Positions 48,170 through 60,300 of a DNA stretch of 64,000 nt are shown here, piece by piece. The position numbers and the translations under genes are program-made. Under the pieces are notes generated by a model that did no database searches, was not told the DNA's origin, and saw only the letters and a list, made by a program, of their open reading frames with translations. The stretch spans positions 144,587 through 208,586 of the forward strand of contig QNGE01000927.1 in the NCBI GenBank assembly GCA_008508345.1, given 5' to 3'. Position 1 is the stretch's first letter; the number at the start of each line of letters is the position of its first letter. The DNA is from Paragonimus westermani (taxonomy: Eukaryota > Platyhelminthes > Trematoda > Plagiorchiida > Troglotrematidae).

Positions 48170-48338
48170 CATCCCAGCAACAGGATGGTTTTCTACTCTA
48201 AGGAAGTGGATTACATTGCGGTATTTAAGACGATGTTCTAGAATCGTGGTATAATCGGAGAAATTGAGTCCCTCCACACGTGCGTACGCAGTTCTTTTGC
48301 AGATGCTAGATAGGATGACGAGGGCCTCATCTGACACA
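48170..48338 (-). CDS. Candidate exon of an unknown minus-strand gene
   Basis: The minus-strand frame is VSDEALVILSSICKRTAYAR, then VEGLNFSDYTTILEHRLKYR and NVIHFLRVENHPVAGM (56 codons), followed directly by the donor ATG|GTAAAT at 48169. An in-frame TGA lies just upstream. An acceptor at ctgag (exon from 48342) would give a start phase that accepts the exon at 49383-49595. A long plus-strand frame (48264-48623) overlaps, so the strand is not certain. Family not recognised. Confidence 0.35.
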
Positions 48339-49382
48339 CTGCCTCAGTCATTCGGAATGACACCCAGGATGCATGGAAACCAACGGCTATTTTCTGGGCT
48401 GAGGAAGGCGGAGGTAGTGTGTACCGTTTTCCACAAACTTCAAATGGATGATTCATGTCGATTACCCCATGTGTTCGTTCTCAGTGACTCAACTCATCCG
48501 CCTGTGTTTAAGCGTGCTTCAGCATACCGTGTGGTTTGTCTTCAAGCAGGAGCCAGGACGTTTGGATGGAGCAATCATAAGTGTTTTGGCACTCAGCACA
48601 GTTTGCTTTCACTCATAATCTAGGGCAAATGGATGGAACGGTCATCCGTGTCTAAGCATGGGGAAATGTTTGCCTTCATTGGTAGGCTAGGGGAATTACG
48701 CAGAAGTTTTGCAAGCTTTCAAGTAAGAAGTGCTCCCCGACGCCGTTCGTTCAGCAAGTCATCCCGTCAGCACTCCAGCGTAAGTCTTGTTCCCATGAAA
48801 AGTTTAGAACTGAGGTAGCAGCGAAGAGTTATAACATGCCTGTAGGTGTGCAGAATGAAACTGACAAAAACACTGCTGATTCGCCCAGTGTTTTTGCGTA
48901 TTCATAAGTTGCAATATCTTCACGGTGTACACCATGTTTGCAGCTCTATACAAAGCTTAGTTCTCATAATCCAACGAAGGTTCACTCACCGTCGTTCTCC
49001 TCTCTGAAAACGTTCAAACTTCACGGAAAACATGCCTTATTAAGTCGGCAACATAAGTCATTGTTATATTCGACCATTAATTCCCCAGGATAATGCGAAA
49101 TCCGTGCCGCTGAACTACCACACATTCTCTGCTTGTCTCTGGGAGATTAAAACAGCAGCATTTCCACAAACAGAATTCAACAATTTCACGGTCTGAAACA
49201 CGTTACAAAATTATAGCATCTTCATTAACTCAAAAACTATTTTCATCTCAGAGATATCTCACGGATATCCACGACCTACCACTTACACGCAGCGTAGAAG
49301 TAAAAGCAAGATGTTGGTCGACCTTGTGGCAAAATAGGTAGAAAATTGTGTTTTTACGGCCTAAAACTTTGAATTCACCCAC

Positions 49383-49595
49383 CTTTATTTAAACAGCAGA
49401 TTTGGAGAGGTCCGTTAACAAATAAGACATACCGCACGAGCCCTTGTAAACAGCAACGTGAAGACAGTTTCCAGGGTTGACTGCTTACGGTGTGACCGAT
49501 CAGGGTGACTAGTAATTTTCTTAGATCTTTCAATCTACTTGGAATTTGACGGCGCAACACACTGATACCCTGGAGGCTTCCGCACAGACAACCGT
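49383..49595 (-). CDS. Candidate internal exon of an unknown minus-strand gene
   Basis: On the minus strand a good acceptor (acttggctttctcag, ending 49596) and a good donor (AAG|GTGGGT, intron from 49382) enclose 213 bases with one frame fully open: GCLCGSLQGISVLRRQIPSR, then LKDLRKLLVTLIGHTVSSQP and on to GPLQICCLNK. Start and end phase are both 1. The composition (Leu-rich, helical) looks like real protein. There is no competing long frame on the other strand. I do not recognise the family. Confidence 0.4.
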
Positions 49596-49906
49596 CTGAG
49601 AAAGCCAAGTGCCCAAACGTTCAGAAGTATCATTACCACGCCATTTTTTCGCGTCTAGCATTTGCGAACGATAGTCAGCAACATTTGTAATTGGGTCTGG
49701 TGTGAAATAAATGAGAGAAAGTAAAACATACGGCCAACGGGAGATTCACGTGCAGCATCTATCCAGTCTAGACGAATTTATCGTGCAGCCCTCCGAGGAT
49801 CAACGAAAATTGTATATCCTTAAGATTATCGCCCGTCCAATGTCCACCTGAATACAAGTAAACGTTTCACAATGTCCTACATCAAATAACTTACATTTGC
49901 TTACAG

Positions 49907-50183
49907 AAAACGCCAGGACGCCTACACGATGTCAAAACAAAAAAGTAACAGGCAAGCCGGATATTCTAGCTCTAATTACCCGTTGTACTCGCACCACAAT
50001 GCTGCTCAACGTGGAGACACCGGAAAACCGCTTCCAAGGACATTTATTCTCGACAGATGGAAGCCCAGTCAAAGTACCGCGAGTGTCGGCAGTTTTCATA
50101 ACATCGATTCCTTCACCCTTCCCAAAGGGTTCTTCCCGTGCTCCTGACAGCTGCGCTCGGTACGTCGTATGTTCAGCTCCTAG
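49907..50183 (+). CDS. Candidate exon, strand ambiguous, unknown protein
   Basis: A good acceptor (ttacatttgcttacag, ending 49906) and donor (TAG|GTGAGC, from 50184) flank 277 bases. One plus frame is open across the whole exon (KKVTGKPDILALITRCTRTT, then LLNVETPENRFQGHLFSTDG). Another, with ATG at 49929, is open to 50147 (MSKQKSNRQAGYSSSNYPLY). The minus strand is also open for 109 codons (50261-49932; EIISEETQRKETIEYHPAHL). With three open frames, splice signals favour plus, while the charged composition of the minus frame is also protein-like. Confidence 0.3.
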
Positions 50184-50230
50184 GTGAGCCGGGTGATACT
50201 CAATGGTTTCTTTCCTTTGTGTTTCTTCAG

Positions 50231-50345
50231 ATATTATTTCGGGTTTCAGCAATTCGATCAAAGATCGCTATTTTATACTCAAAGTACGACGACCCGTTTG
50301 GTAGTAACCACTTCGTTCTGTGGAATTTGTGCAACCTGAGGGAAC
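50231..50345 (+). CDS. Candidate following exon after a 47-base intron
   Basis: The preceding 47 bases (50184-50230) start GTGAGC and end in a strong pyrimidine tract and AG (tttcctttgtgtttcttcag). Joining the full-length frame of 49907-50183 (phase 2) gives about 37 more codons (YYFGFQQFDQRSLFYTQSTT) to a TGA near 50345. A different frame stays open to 50422. Which frame is used is unknown. Confidence 0.25.
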
Positions 50346-50825
50346 TTGGAAAGGCGTTCTTTCAAAGCAGGACCCTCTGCGATGTTTCTGTGAGAAGCGA
50401 CATCAGAAACACAACAATCTGAAACCAAAATGGCACCAGCCACATTGTATTACTTCGTCACACGAATAATTTGATCGGTGGCCTTCACAAATATGCTTTA
50501 GGCAGTACGCATACACCGGAAAACGGGATTCCCGTAGATGTGGTGTGCGTTAAAAAAAGTGATAAGAAAATAAGGAGGAGGTGAAAATACCTTCATGTGT
50601 TTTCTATCAATTGCAGACAAATGTAGGAACGGAGGTCCATGAAGATGAGCATGGGGGAAGTTCCCCTTCACACTTGAAAAAAATCAAGTTGAAGGGCTTA
50701 GTAAGATATTCACCAAACCTGTAGCCGGATTTTCTCATTGGTCAATAACAAATCAAGTTCCAAAATGGATACCACTGTTGATGACAACAGTGTGGAGGAA
50801 TGGACGTGGGCCCTCACATTTATGT

Positions 50826-51115
50826 TCACTGATATGCTGAAGTGCAAATGACGATGTGAGGTATACAAAAATATTTCACCTTATATCCATTTGTGTAGAC
50901 GCATACAGAAACACAAATATATTCATATACATAAGCGTATGCTTCCAGACATTTATACTGAATTCGTGACAAAAATACGTAGATATTTGCACGTACATAG
51001 ATATATTTACATGTCAATATTACACTATCATTTTCCTAAAGAAACTTATATAGAAATATATGTTTCTGTGCATCGCACGTACACGTAATATTTGTATTTA
51101 CATATCGGATATCAC
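50826..51115. other. AT-rich stretch
   Basis: Rich in TATA, ATAC and ACAT steps, with overlapping low-complexity frames on both strands. No tandem unit is conserved. I see no gene here. Confidence 0.5.
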
Positions 51116-51510
51116 GGTAGATGACCCGAACGCCACTTTCGCAGCCGTGTTGTAACGTGAAATACGCTGGACATCCTCGTCTCTTCACGAAGTACCATGC
51201 GCCAAAATGTCTACGCGCCCTCGAAGCTGTGACGGAAGTAAAACTTAGTAGATCTCACTGGACACAAGTGCACAACATGACAATTAGTGCGCAGGATTAA
51301 TGAAAAATCAAGTTCTAAAGACATGACTATCCAACTTGGAAGCAGTGTGAGCGTTCTATGCTGGCTTGTTCGGTGCTGTATGCACTACAACGATAGTGAA
51401 CTGCTTAGGAAGCCCCGCAACTTCAATCAGCGAATCTAAAATGTGTCATGCGTACTGAGTGGAAAAGGTTTCCAGTGGTAGCTACAGTTTGATGTGTAAA
51501 AAGTACGCAC

Positions 51511-51722
51511 TTGTAAACGGAGCATTTGTTCAGCAGCCTGGTGGCAATCCTGCTCTCCTGTGCTTATTTGCGTTTGTTGCAGTTTGCTAACTGTTGACGG
51601 AGAAATTGGTTTAGGCTTCCCGTTGAAATTTGTACGTCTCCAGATGTTCATTAACTATAGGCACCTCTCCTTGAGTTTTATCTGGAACGAGTTCTCGTAG
51701 TCCACCACCATGCTGATTCGCC
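51511..51722 (-). CDS. Candidate exon of an unknown minus-strand gene, with frame break
   Basis: On the minus strand an acceptor (gtaaatcgtttccttag, ending 51723) is followed by an open frame ANQHGGGLRELVPDKTQGEV and VNEHLETYKFQREA to a stop. An overlapping frame continues KPISPSTVSKLQQTQISTGE and DCHQAAEQMLRLQ to the donor CAA|GTGCGT (from 51510). Both halves look like one hydrophilic protein segment split by a single-base shift. A sequencing error, an indel or a pseudogene would all explain it. Confidence 0.35.
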
Positions 51723-52451
51723 CTAAGGAAACGATTTACAAAGCTTTCAGTCACCTACACGCGACACGAAGTTCAGTGAAAGGCATCCGGGACCCACTGC
51801 CAACTGAGATTTTAGACCCTGTTTGTGAGTAGGTTTTCTGAACGAAATATTTATTTCAAATACCAACTTGAAAACTCGGTGAATATCCACTTAGAGCACG
51901 GTTCGAAAACCCACTTGAAAGCTCGACTCATAACATTCCTGGAAGCCCGGGTTCAGAAACTCAGTACAATACTCACTTAGCGAACCTTGTTATGGTTTGG
52001 AGAAGTGAATCATATTAGGAACCACAGCTGGGAAAAGATTTTACCAACCAACCGAACAACTCGTTCCGCAGCCCAAAGAAACAAGCGCCGCGCATATTTA
52101 CCTCCCACTTCACGTTCTCCTACACGTCTTATCCCAGCTCAAAACAGGAGGTAACAGCAAATCACCATCAAAATGTACAAATGCCACATTTCGCATACTT
52201 CACAAAGTACTGGTATGCTCAAGGTGGCGGTTTTTCTCCTTACAGCTAATAAAGACCTAGAGAGTGACCATATTATGGAATTAAGAAGCGATTCACCAGA
52301 CACCTGCCCCAAATACTCTGTCATGAAAGAGAGAGATTGGTAATGGCTGGGTCCTGACAGAGCGCCGATAATCCGGAGATGTATTTGTGGATTGAGCAAG
52401 TTTGGGGATAGTCAAACAGGAGATGGTATATACAAACCTAAGGTGGGCTAC

Positions 52452-52541
52452 CTGATTTGCGGATTGTATTGCCGTGTTTCCCTTCAACCCAAGTTGGAAG
52501 GTGAGCTGAGGAGACTTCCGTAGTGCTTTCTGTCGACCGTT
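52452..52541 (-). CDS. Candidate second exon of an unknown minus-strand gene
   Basis: With an acceptor at aaaatgccag (ending 52542) and a donor CAG|GTAGCC (from 52451) this exon is 90 bases, 30 codons, phase 0 at both ends, and joins the exon at 52604-52747 in frame over a 62-base intron: NGRQKALRKSPQLTFQLGLK then GNTAIQSANQ. An alternative acceptor (gtcgtctag, ending 52553) gives another open frame (MPERSTESTTEVSSAHLPTW). Either choice leaves the exon plausible but unproven. Confidence 0.3.
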
Positions 52542-52603
52542 CTGGCATTTTCCTAGACGACGGAAAGAAGGTTGGCCGCTGTCTTAAAGAAAAGCTTATT
52601 TAC

Positions 52604-52747
52604 CTGCATTAGGCGCTTCGGTGTGTATGTTATGCTGAAAGTGGCATTGCCGGCCAAACCGTCGCCTTCCATGATGATCATGGATAGGTGGGCTCTGGCC
52701 CCACTACAGGCTTCTAAAAGATGAGCAGGCAATGTACGGGAGTCCAT
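52604..52747 (-). CDS. Candidate first coding exon of an unknown minus-strand gene
   Basis: ATG at 52747-52745 opens exactly 48 codons (MDSRTLPAHLLEACSGARAH, LSMIIMEGDGLAGNATFSIT, then YTPKRLMQ) ending at a textbook donor CAG|GTAAAT (from 52603). The upstream flank is AT-rich (tatattatacgtaa, several TATA-like runs at 52757-52810), as common for promoters or 5' UTRs. The exon looks globular rather than low complexity. I do not recognise the protein. Downstream candidate exons on the same strand are at 52452-52541, 51511-51722, 49383-49595 and 48170-48338. Confidence 0.45.
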
Positions 52748-55515
52748 TGTAAACAATTATATTATACGTAATACGTAATTTCGACGACATATATACGATA
52801 TATATTAAAATATAAGGTGTTATACCATCGTATATCACATGCAGTGGAGTGCATAGTACACTGTTTAATCATATGATTTTTTAATCAAAAATATGCCCTC
52901 GTATGCCGCGTGTGGGTTTATTCCGTGAATGAATACCTCAAGGCGTAGTGCAGAGAAGGCAGACATGTTTCAAATCGTTCCACGATATTCATGTTGTATT
53001 GTTACATTTACACATCAGTAGTCCTATACACACTGCAGACAAGACCGAACCCACAACCCACGTCGAAAACTGAAGATGTTACTTTTCAGGAAAAAGATTA
53101 CTTTCGACGTTTCAATACAGTGCTTCATGTCTTCTATCACTAAACAAAGTAGACTACCGGTTGTGAAAAAATGGCACGTCAGATACGTAGCGAATATAGA
53201 TATTTAATTTCATGCCACATGCAATAAACATCCCCTTGTAACATAGTGGAGTTTTCCACTCCGGTTGAAACCTGGTTTTGTTGTCAGAATATGTCCACGG
53301 ATATATGCGTTAAAAAATCGGCTCGGAACGATTATTGAGTAGCTCACTACAGGTAATTCCCAACCAGGCGGGTAGGATCACCAGGGAGAAAAAGCATGCG
53401 CACTTAAAGTGCATTATTCATCCGCTTGCATTCAAACGAGTGATGTTCGGTTTGCAGAAAGGCAACTGGTGTAGGCAGTGTATAAAAGCCGTAAAAAGTG
53501 CAATAATTTTCCCACCACCCTATTTATGTTGGGTCAGCATTATCCACTATACCTTCGTCTCAGGCTAGTGCGTAACAAATATCTATCATTCACTTTAATA
53601 GGTCGTGCAAATAACCCAACTACAGACACCACTGAAACCCGTTCGAAGGTGGTTGATAGACGCAATTAAGCAATGTCTTGCGACTTCCGTGAGATCTGGA
53701 TGCAATGTAAATCTGACAGAGTTCATCTTAGACCTTTATCAAAGGCCGGGAATGCACCGCTACCCGTTCTCCGTCAATGCTGCATCATCTGCCGAATTGT
53801 GCCTGGTGAACCAGATACCACCATCCTTAAACCCGCCTCCCACTCGAATTGAGGAGTCAATGCCGAACAACAAACCGGTAAATGTCACAACACTAAAGCT
53901 AACTCAGTACCTTCCGGTTAACCGATAACGACTGTTAACGAATTGCACGGCATAAACTCTTGTAGGGAGGCACCAGGGAATAAGCATAAATAAGGTCCTC
54001 TCAGAGAACAAGATGACCTTCCAAATGGCAGGATGCTTTTGAAAACTTTTAAGACAGGCAGTAGACCAGCACTTTGTAGGTTGCGTGAAAGCAGTCAATG
54101 TGCACGAAACCGGACTCTACATGTAACTCTCAACAGCGTTTAAAATTTCACAGGCGTACCTTTGACATATAGGTGTTGTCAGCTACATCCTAAAAACCCC
54201 AGCACAGCCAAGCCCGACTTCCGCGGGCCATTAGAGAAGCTCTGAGGTTATTCAGCCGTGTCATCGACGCGCTCCGTTTCGGTCGTGCTTGTAGATTGGT
54301 GCTCCATGACATACCTGAGCTGCCTATCACCAACAGCTTTACGGCGTGTAAGCAATATATTAGTCTGTTGAAACTCGTGCGTTGTGAGCTTTCCGTCGAC
54401 GTGGGAAATGGCGTGTTCTGATTCTTCAGATGGCCGCTGAGATCCCAACATCTGAACTCTAGTAAAACGCCCAGGCTAATAGGAATCACACTATTGGGCA
54501 AAGAGATGTTATCAAGAGTTCTCCACGCATGGGAAACAAGCAAGGGTGTTGTAACGATTCACGTCTGATCGTTGAGTTACGCGTAGCCCAAAAACGAATC
54601 CCCAAAATGAGAACAAGATTGGATCCAACAATTTCTACGGTACTATTAACGGAATGCATCAATAATTACAAAAGGCAAACCTCAATCGTTCGCGACGATA
54701 GTCTCGTCCAGCAAAATCAACAGCTTCTCAACAGGACCAACAAGGTCAAAGGTGAAACGACACACCAGCGGACCAGGACAAGAATGGTCACTCGCGCGGC
54801 GGACATTAAGTGACACATTAGTTCAATAAAACAAAATGGGGTGGGTGAGGTAGTGGGAACAAGTGTCAGGTTAGTGGAGAAAATGGGGAAAGCAAGCGAT
54901 GGGAACGAATTTTCTTAGTTCGTGGACCAAAATATTTACAGGTGTTCTGGCATAAGACACTAGGAAACATGGAGACCCTCTGAGGTTGGAATGAAGTGAG
55001 AGGCAACTAAATGTGCTTATTAAACCTGCCGAACTGCAGCTGGACAAACTACCGCTCAATCAGCTTCCACTAAGCGATTATCATGCTTCAAAATCGCGCA
55101 GGCGCTAAACCCACAGATGTTGAGCTGACTCCGAATACAGCCACCTCTCGACTGCCGTCCGTTTTACAGACGGCAGTGACGATCTATATTTCGGACGACG
55201 TCAGGACCTCAAGGCTGCAAGAATTCTAGGTACTGCGCCGCTTGAATCTCTCTGGATGAACGTAGCTGTTTCCTTATCCGTTACCTTGACCATTGGCGCA
55301 GTAGACTAACAACCCTCCGACTATCCGTTTCATGGTGATCTGTGACGTTGCTGTTAATCGTCACCCTAGACTGATCCATCGAATCTTTCGCCGGGCCTTT
55401 TCCCAGGTAACCCGAAAACTTTCGAAAGGAACTCCTTGGCACGCGGTGAAAGCACCTGAGGTTACATTACTGACAGATTACATGAGGTAGCCGTGAAGGC
55501 CGTTCTGATTTTGCA
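52748..55515. other. No recognisable gene
   Basis: 52750-52910 is AT-rich. Frames of 64-117 codons (53605-53928 plus; 54190-54543 minus; 54529-54813 plus) carry no motif I know. Confidence 0.45.
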
Positions 55516-56420
55516 TTGAAAAAGGGGACAAATGCGATTTTTAACACAAACTTCACACGAAGAACCCGATACAAGGGAGGAACGGTTTGTGGAATGGCTC
55601 ACCGTTACCTGGTCACGAGACTCGAGGAGTCATCAGCCGTCGACAATCTGCAGCCCATTCCGTTTGAAGATAGCGCTGAAGCACTAATTACTCCATTTCT
55701 GGAGCTGTTTCAACACTTACATATCATAGGTACCCTTCCAAATCTTTGGAAGCACGGTGTAATCTGGTATATCAACAAACGCGGCGGCAGAACCGATGCG
55801 GGCAAAGTTCATCTAGAAGCACTGTCTTCATGTGTCAACAGGCTAATGGGAAGCATGTTAGACTGTAGAAGAGGGACCCGGCTCCGAGCCACTGATCTCC
55901 TAGCGAGCCTTCGGCGCAGATTCCAAGGAGGAAAATGTGCACCACTAACTTGTTGATAGCAGTGACGTCCTAGACCACGGCCGCAAGAGAGCGCTACCCA
56001 GTAGACGACGCTTTCAGAGACTCTACCAGGGCTTTTCTTAAGGCAAACCACAGTGTTCTCTTAGTAAGCCACCAGCTATGGGCCCCAACAGACAGCTACA
56101 AAAATGGTTCCAATAATACTTATCAGACGGAATGTACCGTGTGCTCTTCGACGGTTGACTGTTTGTAGCCTTTGAGGCTCTCAAGGGTGTCCCACAAGGA
56201 TCCACAATAGAACATTTGTTGTACCTATCATTTGTAAACGACTTACAGGAGGTTGGCCAATCCCCCTGCCGATGTATGCAGACGACGCTGAATTCTCATG
56301 TGTTCTGTGCTTTCTTGAAGACCCTGCTCCATTACGGCGGCGGTTCGACGAACTGCAGTGGTGGTCGGTAAAAGTGGCCTCTCATCCAACAGCAGGAGGT
56401 CGAAAATCATGCATATGTCA
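55516..56420 (+). pseudogene. Non-LTR reverse transcriptase fragment, fourth element
   Basis: The frame at 55516-55956 carries PFLELFQHLHIIGTLPNLWK, then HGVIWYINKRGGRTDAGKVH, matching the pl..lF..S...G.lP..WK.a.I.Pi.KkG.r.d RT fingers block. After stops and shifts, GVPQGSTIE-type sequence appears near 56187-56215 (KGVPQGSTIEHLLYLSFVND), and a further shift leads to MYADDAEFSCVL (MYADD at 56272-56286), the catalytic box with both Asp kept. Thumb sequence after 56420 is not recognisable. It differs in sequence from family N and from the 6-8 kb element. Confidence 0.75.
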
Positions 56421-56962
56421 CAAGAAGGCAGCATAGTCTGCCGGAGTGGAGGGCAACCGCTCACTGTTTTCCAAGAAAGATTTTGAGACCGTACTTGCGG
56501 CAAACCTCTGTCCCGGTGCCAATACGTTGTCGCTGGCGAAAGAAATTGACAACAGTTTGGCAGCGTTCAGTAGACTGCCGAGAAAATTTCCGCCAGAAAT
56601 ACTTTGCGCACACCTTCGGTTCTCCAGCAAGACCTCGGTTGTAGTTAAATATATAGGCTTGCGTTCCATATCTGAAAATCGGCATAGCCGCCCTTGAGTC
56701 TGCAAGATGAAGTTCAGCGGAGGGGTTTATAGGTTTTCTGGGTACTCGTGTACAAACTAACTGGGGCTTCAAAACCTCTTCCCATCGGTTTACAAACGAC
56801 TGGAACGAAGGCATGAGCCTCACCCTCAAAATCATGACCACAACAAATCAACTCAGTCCAAAACCTCTCAAGATGGGGAGGCCACGAACTTAATAGGATG
56901 CGAGTTCGAGCTAGACACGACGCAGAGTCTCTCACTTGACAGGCAGCAGTGTTTTCCACCAG
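56421..56962. other. Unrecognised stretch
   Basis: Open frames on both strands overlap (56446-56697 plus; 56461-56841 minus). The first could be RT downstream sequence but shows no diagnostic block. Confidence 0.4.
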
Positions 56963-57300
56963 AGTTTGTCCGACTTGAAAAGCCCCTCCGGCAGAAGCCT
57001 AGGGACTACTCCTTCGGGCACATTCAAGACGCGTCTCGATGACTGGCTATTACTTAGATGGCTACTGCGGACAGTGTACTCCTGTTGGAACGCCCTGCTC
57101 TCGGCACCTAATTATACGTGTATGCAAGTTTCCGTATGTGTGTGTGCTACCAATCCGGTCGTCTTCGTACATTTGATTTTCGCCTGATTCCGCCGAGTCA
57201 AATTCGATCACTGCACTAACCACCCGTGGATGTTATGCACTTTCACGATGATTCCTCTTTCCTGTTGTTGCCAATAATCTTTCATCTTGTTATCGTTAAT
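56963..57300 (+). repeat. Dispersed repeat, copy 2
   Basis: Similar to the reverse complement of 23443-23744 from gtttgtcc to about cttgttatcgtta, with scattered differences and small indels. No LTR is next to this copy. No coding domain is visible. Confidence 0.75.
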
Positions 57301-60300
57301 TAGAAGGAAACGGAGGGGAACTCAAAGTAGATCGTTATAATTAGTCATCACGTCAACACCGGCCTCAACAAGCCTCAACACAGTACATGATAGCAAAGCT
57401 CGATAAGACACAAAGTCCACGGGTCTACAGTGTTCAGTGTCAAACTTGCAATGAGAAACATCTGGTATTTGCTTTCGTAAACTATTCATTGCCAGTCAAT
57501 TATGTCAAACCAACAGATATACACATGGTGCGAGGTAACACTGCTGTGTTCTGCTTGTTTTCATTCTCATTCTCACCAATCCTCCTTCATCTTGTGCTTT
57601 GTGAAACCAAAGTTTCGTTCACATACTTCCCTCTCTAGGTATCTGCGTAGAGGAGCTCAGCCAGCAGCACTAGTGAGTTCAGTCAGGACTCTCGATATTG
57701 TCACACTCATCTTCGTGAGTATGTTGCAAAATACAGTCTTTAAACGCGATATCTCCGTTTCCACCCACATAAGTCATGCGTGAAGCCGGATCAGTGCCAG
57801 CGGCTTCCTTCATGCACTGACAAACAAGCTATGGGGAGCAGGCGTTCACCCCTTGAAAATAAATCACTCAGAAAGGTAGCTGCAATTTAAGATGAACAAC
57901 TCACAGCCTTTGGTGATTTGCTCTTCTCAGTCGGATCCTGGCTTTTTAAATCGCCCAACATTCTGTACCGAAAACGGGTGAACTCGTGTGTCAATCTCAT
58001 CTTGTCCAGCGGAGGAAGGCGCAGCCGTGCGAGAGCTGTTTCGAAGTTTTTTATGAACACGAACTATCTTAAACGTAACTAAGGTTCAGCGTCATACTGG
58101 TCTGTTATGGTGACAAGGCACCAAAAACTTCCATTGAACGGGGACCATCGTGGTGTCGATAAACAAGCTGTAGGCGGACAGTAGAGAAGCAGCCGTAGGG
58201 ACGGGCATTGAGAAAGGCAGTGAAAGAACGAATAGCTGTAGAGGAGTCACTTGGGTGGAAAGACGCCACGTATGTGAAGACGTCACAGTTGGAGGTATTT
58301 CAAGTGGACATACAATGGGGAAAATTTTCTGGGGAGAGAAAACAGGAAGAAATGACTGATGTTGTGGAGGAACGACCACATGAGGATGGCAAAGAGCAAA
58401 GAGGTTCGAGGAACGTCATCATGCAGGACGATGGAGTCGACGGCCTAGGATTACAAACTAACAAGACCATCTGAGTAGATTGACCGGAATCAATCTGACC
58501 ATGAACACGGCAAATGTTACAGACCGAGTCTGCCCCGTGTTGCTGCTATACACGGAGACCTCGGGGGCGTCGGAATATTGAAACGACAACTGTCCTCCTA
58601 GAGGTAGCGAGACGGTAAATTTGAAACAAGAAGATGGAATCTCTCTGGTACGTTGCATTCGCACACCCACCTACACAATTATATCGGAGGACCCCAGGTC
58701 TGGCGTACTCTGTACCTTCGTGACGTAATGCCTGGCCTTCAAATGATCGTCTTGAAACAATGAATTGACATTGCGCAGCATCACTTGTTTGGAGGGAAAC
58801 ATTCGCACGGAACTGCAAAAATCCAGGTGACGATGCCAGGTCCAGCCCAAAGTATCCACTAAATGAGGAGCCAGATATGCCTTACCAAGTTGCCTTTTTT
58901 TACTCAAGTTGAACTTAGGGTAGTACAAGATCCCGGACGCCGACTTCCGAAAGCCACGACAGGGGACATCTAAAATGAGAACGTTCCATTTGTTAAGAAC
59001 CATCTTTCACAGCAACAGACATATGTATATGTAAAGCAATGTAAAATGTGTATACAAACATATCTTGCATTCAACTCCATTAATCGTGGTACGTCGGAAA
59101 TGAACGTTTCTTCGGTGGATCCAGTCCCCACAAACATCAGAATAATGCTGCAAAGACAGACTGTGTGTGAACAAAGGTTAAGAAGGTCTAGGGGAGGGGG
59201 TACATTCAGCTGCACAAATCGGTGTTGCACCAAACGGGGTAAAATATATTTGCGTTTCGGCAACCGAAGTTGTTAACGTTATCAATATTATTGGGAACAC
59301 CATTTGTGGATAAAACATTGTCCACCAAAATATATCGGCTGTGACTAGTTTCAGAGCTGTTTACTGGCATATCGATAGTTGATTACATGTCAACGTCACC
59401 ACTTAGAGCTGGCAACGGCAAACGTTTAGACCACCACCCATAACTTTAACCAACAAGTTTGGTTGAACCGTGCATCGAAGACTCCAGTGTTTACATTTAA
59501 GACCTTAGCGGGAATACCGGAAACTGGTTAAGAGCACCGCGGTTGGAAACCTCGTTAGTTGTAAATTATGCACCCTCTCACCTTGAAGATGCAAACTTGA
59601 AGAGTGTGAACAGACAGGCCGAGCAGCTACTTAGATGTGTCTTGATAAGTACGGTGGAAAGAATGATGCCAAAAAATAGATGGCTACAGAACCATCCAAA
59701 AAGAACCATGCCATGCATCGTCCAAGGTGCTTCTCAAAGCTATGGAGCCTAGGTGAAGAAAAGGAATCCACATGCAGTTGCCTTCTAATGCTTGAAGTCA
59801 CGTAGACCACTGCGTTTTTGGGGGACGACAGGTGTCCATCTTGTTTGACACTGCAGAGCTGTGACAATGATCCTGCTGAGCTTTTGGGAACTGACCCGTG
59901 ATCCAGTTTTTGATCACCCAAAGGTCCGCGACCGAAAACATGGAAGACGCGTAGTTCGTTAAAAAGTAGGCTACCGTGTCAGTAAGGAGGGGAAAAAAGG
60001 ACAAACAATTGTTGGGTGTGAGGCGCGAACTGCCATTCAAAGTAAACGTAGTCTTGCAATTGAAGTGCAACCATTTGTGGTTACATTTGCCATAGCATTC
60101 CGGTCCGGTGTTCGTTCACCGAGTGCATGACCTGGTATGTCACCAACCGTGGAATGCTGGGACAAAAATAGCTGACACAGATGGCATAAGATAGACATTA
60201 GAGCGTACTGCCTCGATTTAGTCGGTGACCAGCCACCGTTATTATTTAGGCATATTGCAACGACGAAGACCGTACCTGGCGACTTGACAACCCATGTTCA

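Noticed and set aside
50826..51115. AT-rich stretch considered as telomeric, centromeric or replication origin
   Set aside because: No conserved tandem unit and no telomere repeat is present; AT-richness alone is not evidence.
51830..51990. Possible tandem repeat with units containing acttgaaa and aactcg
   Set aside because: Units differ in length and sequence; similarity is too weak to call a repeat by eye.
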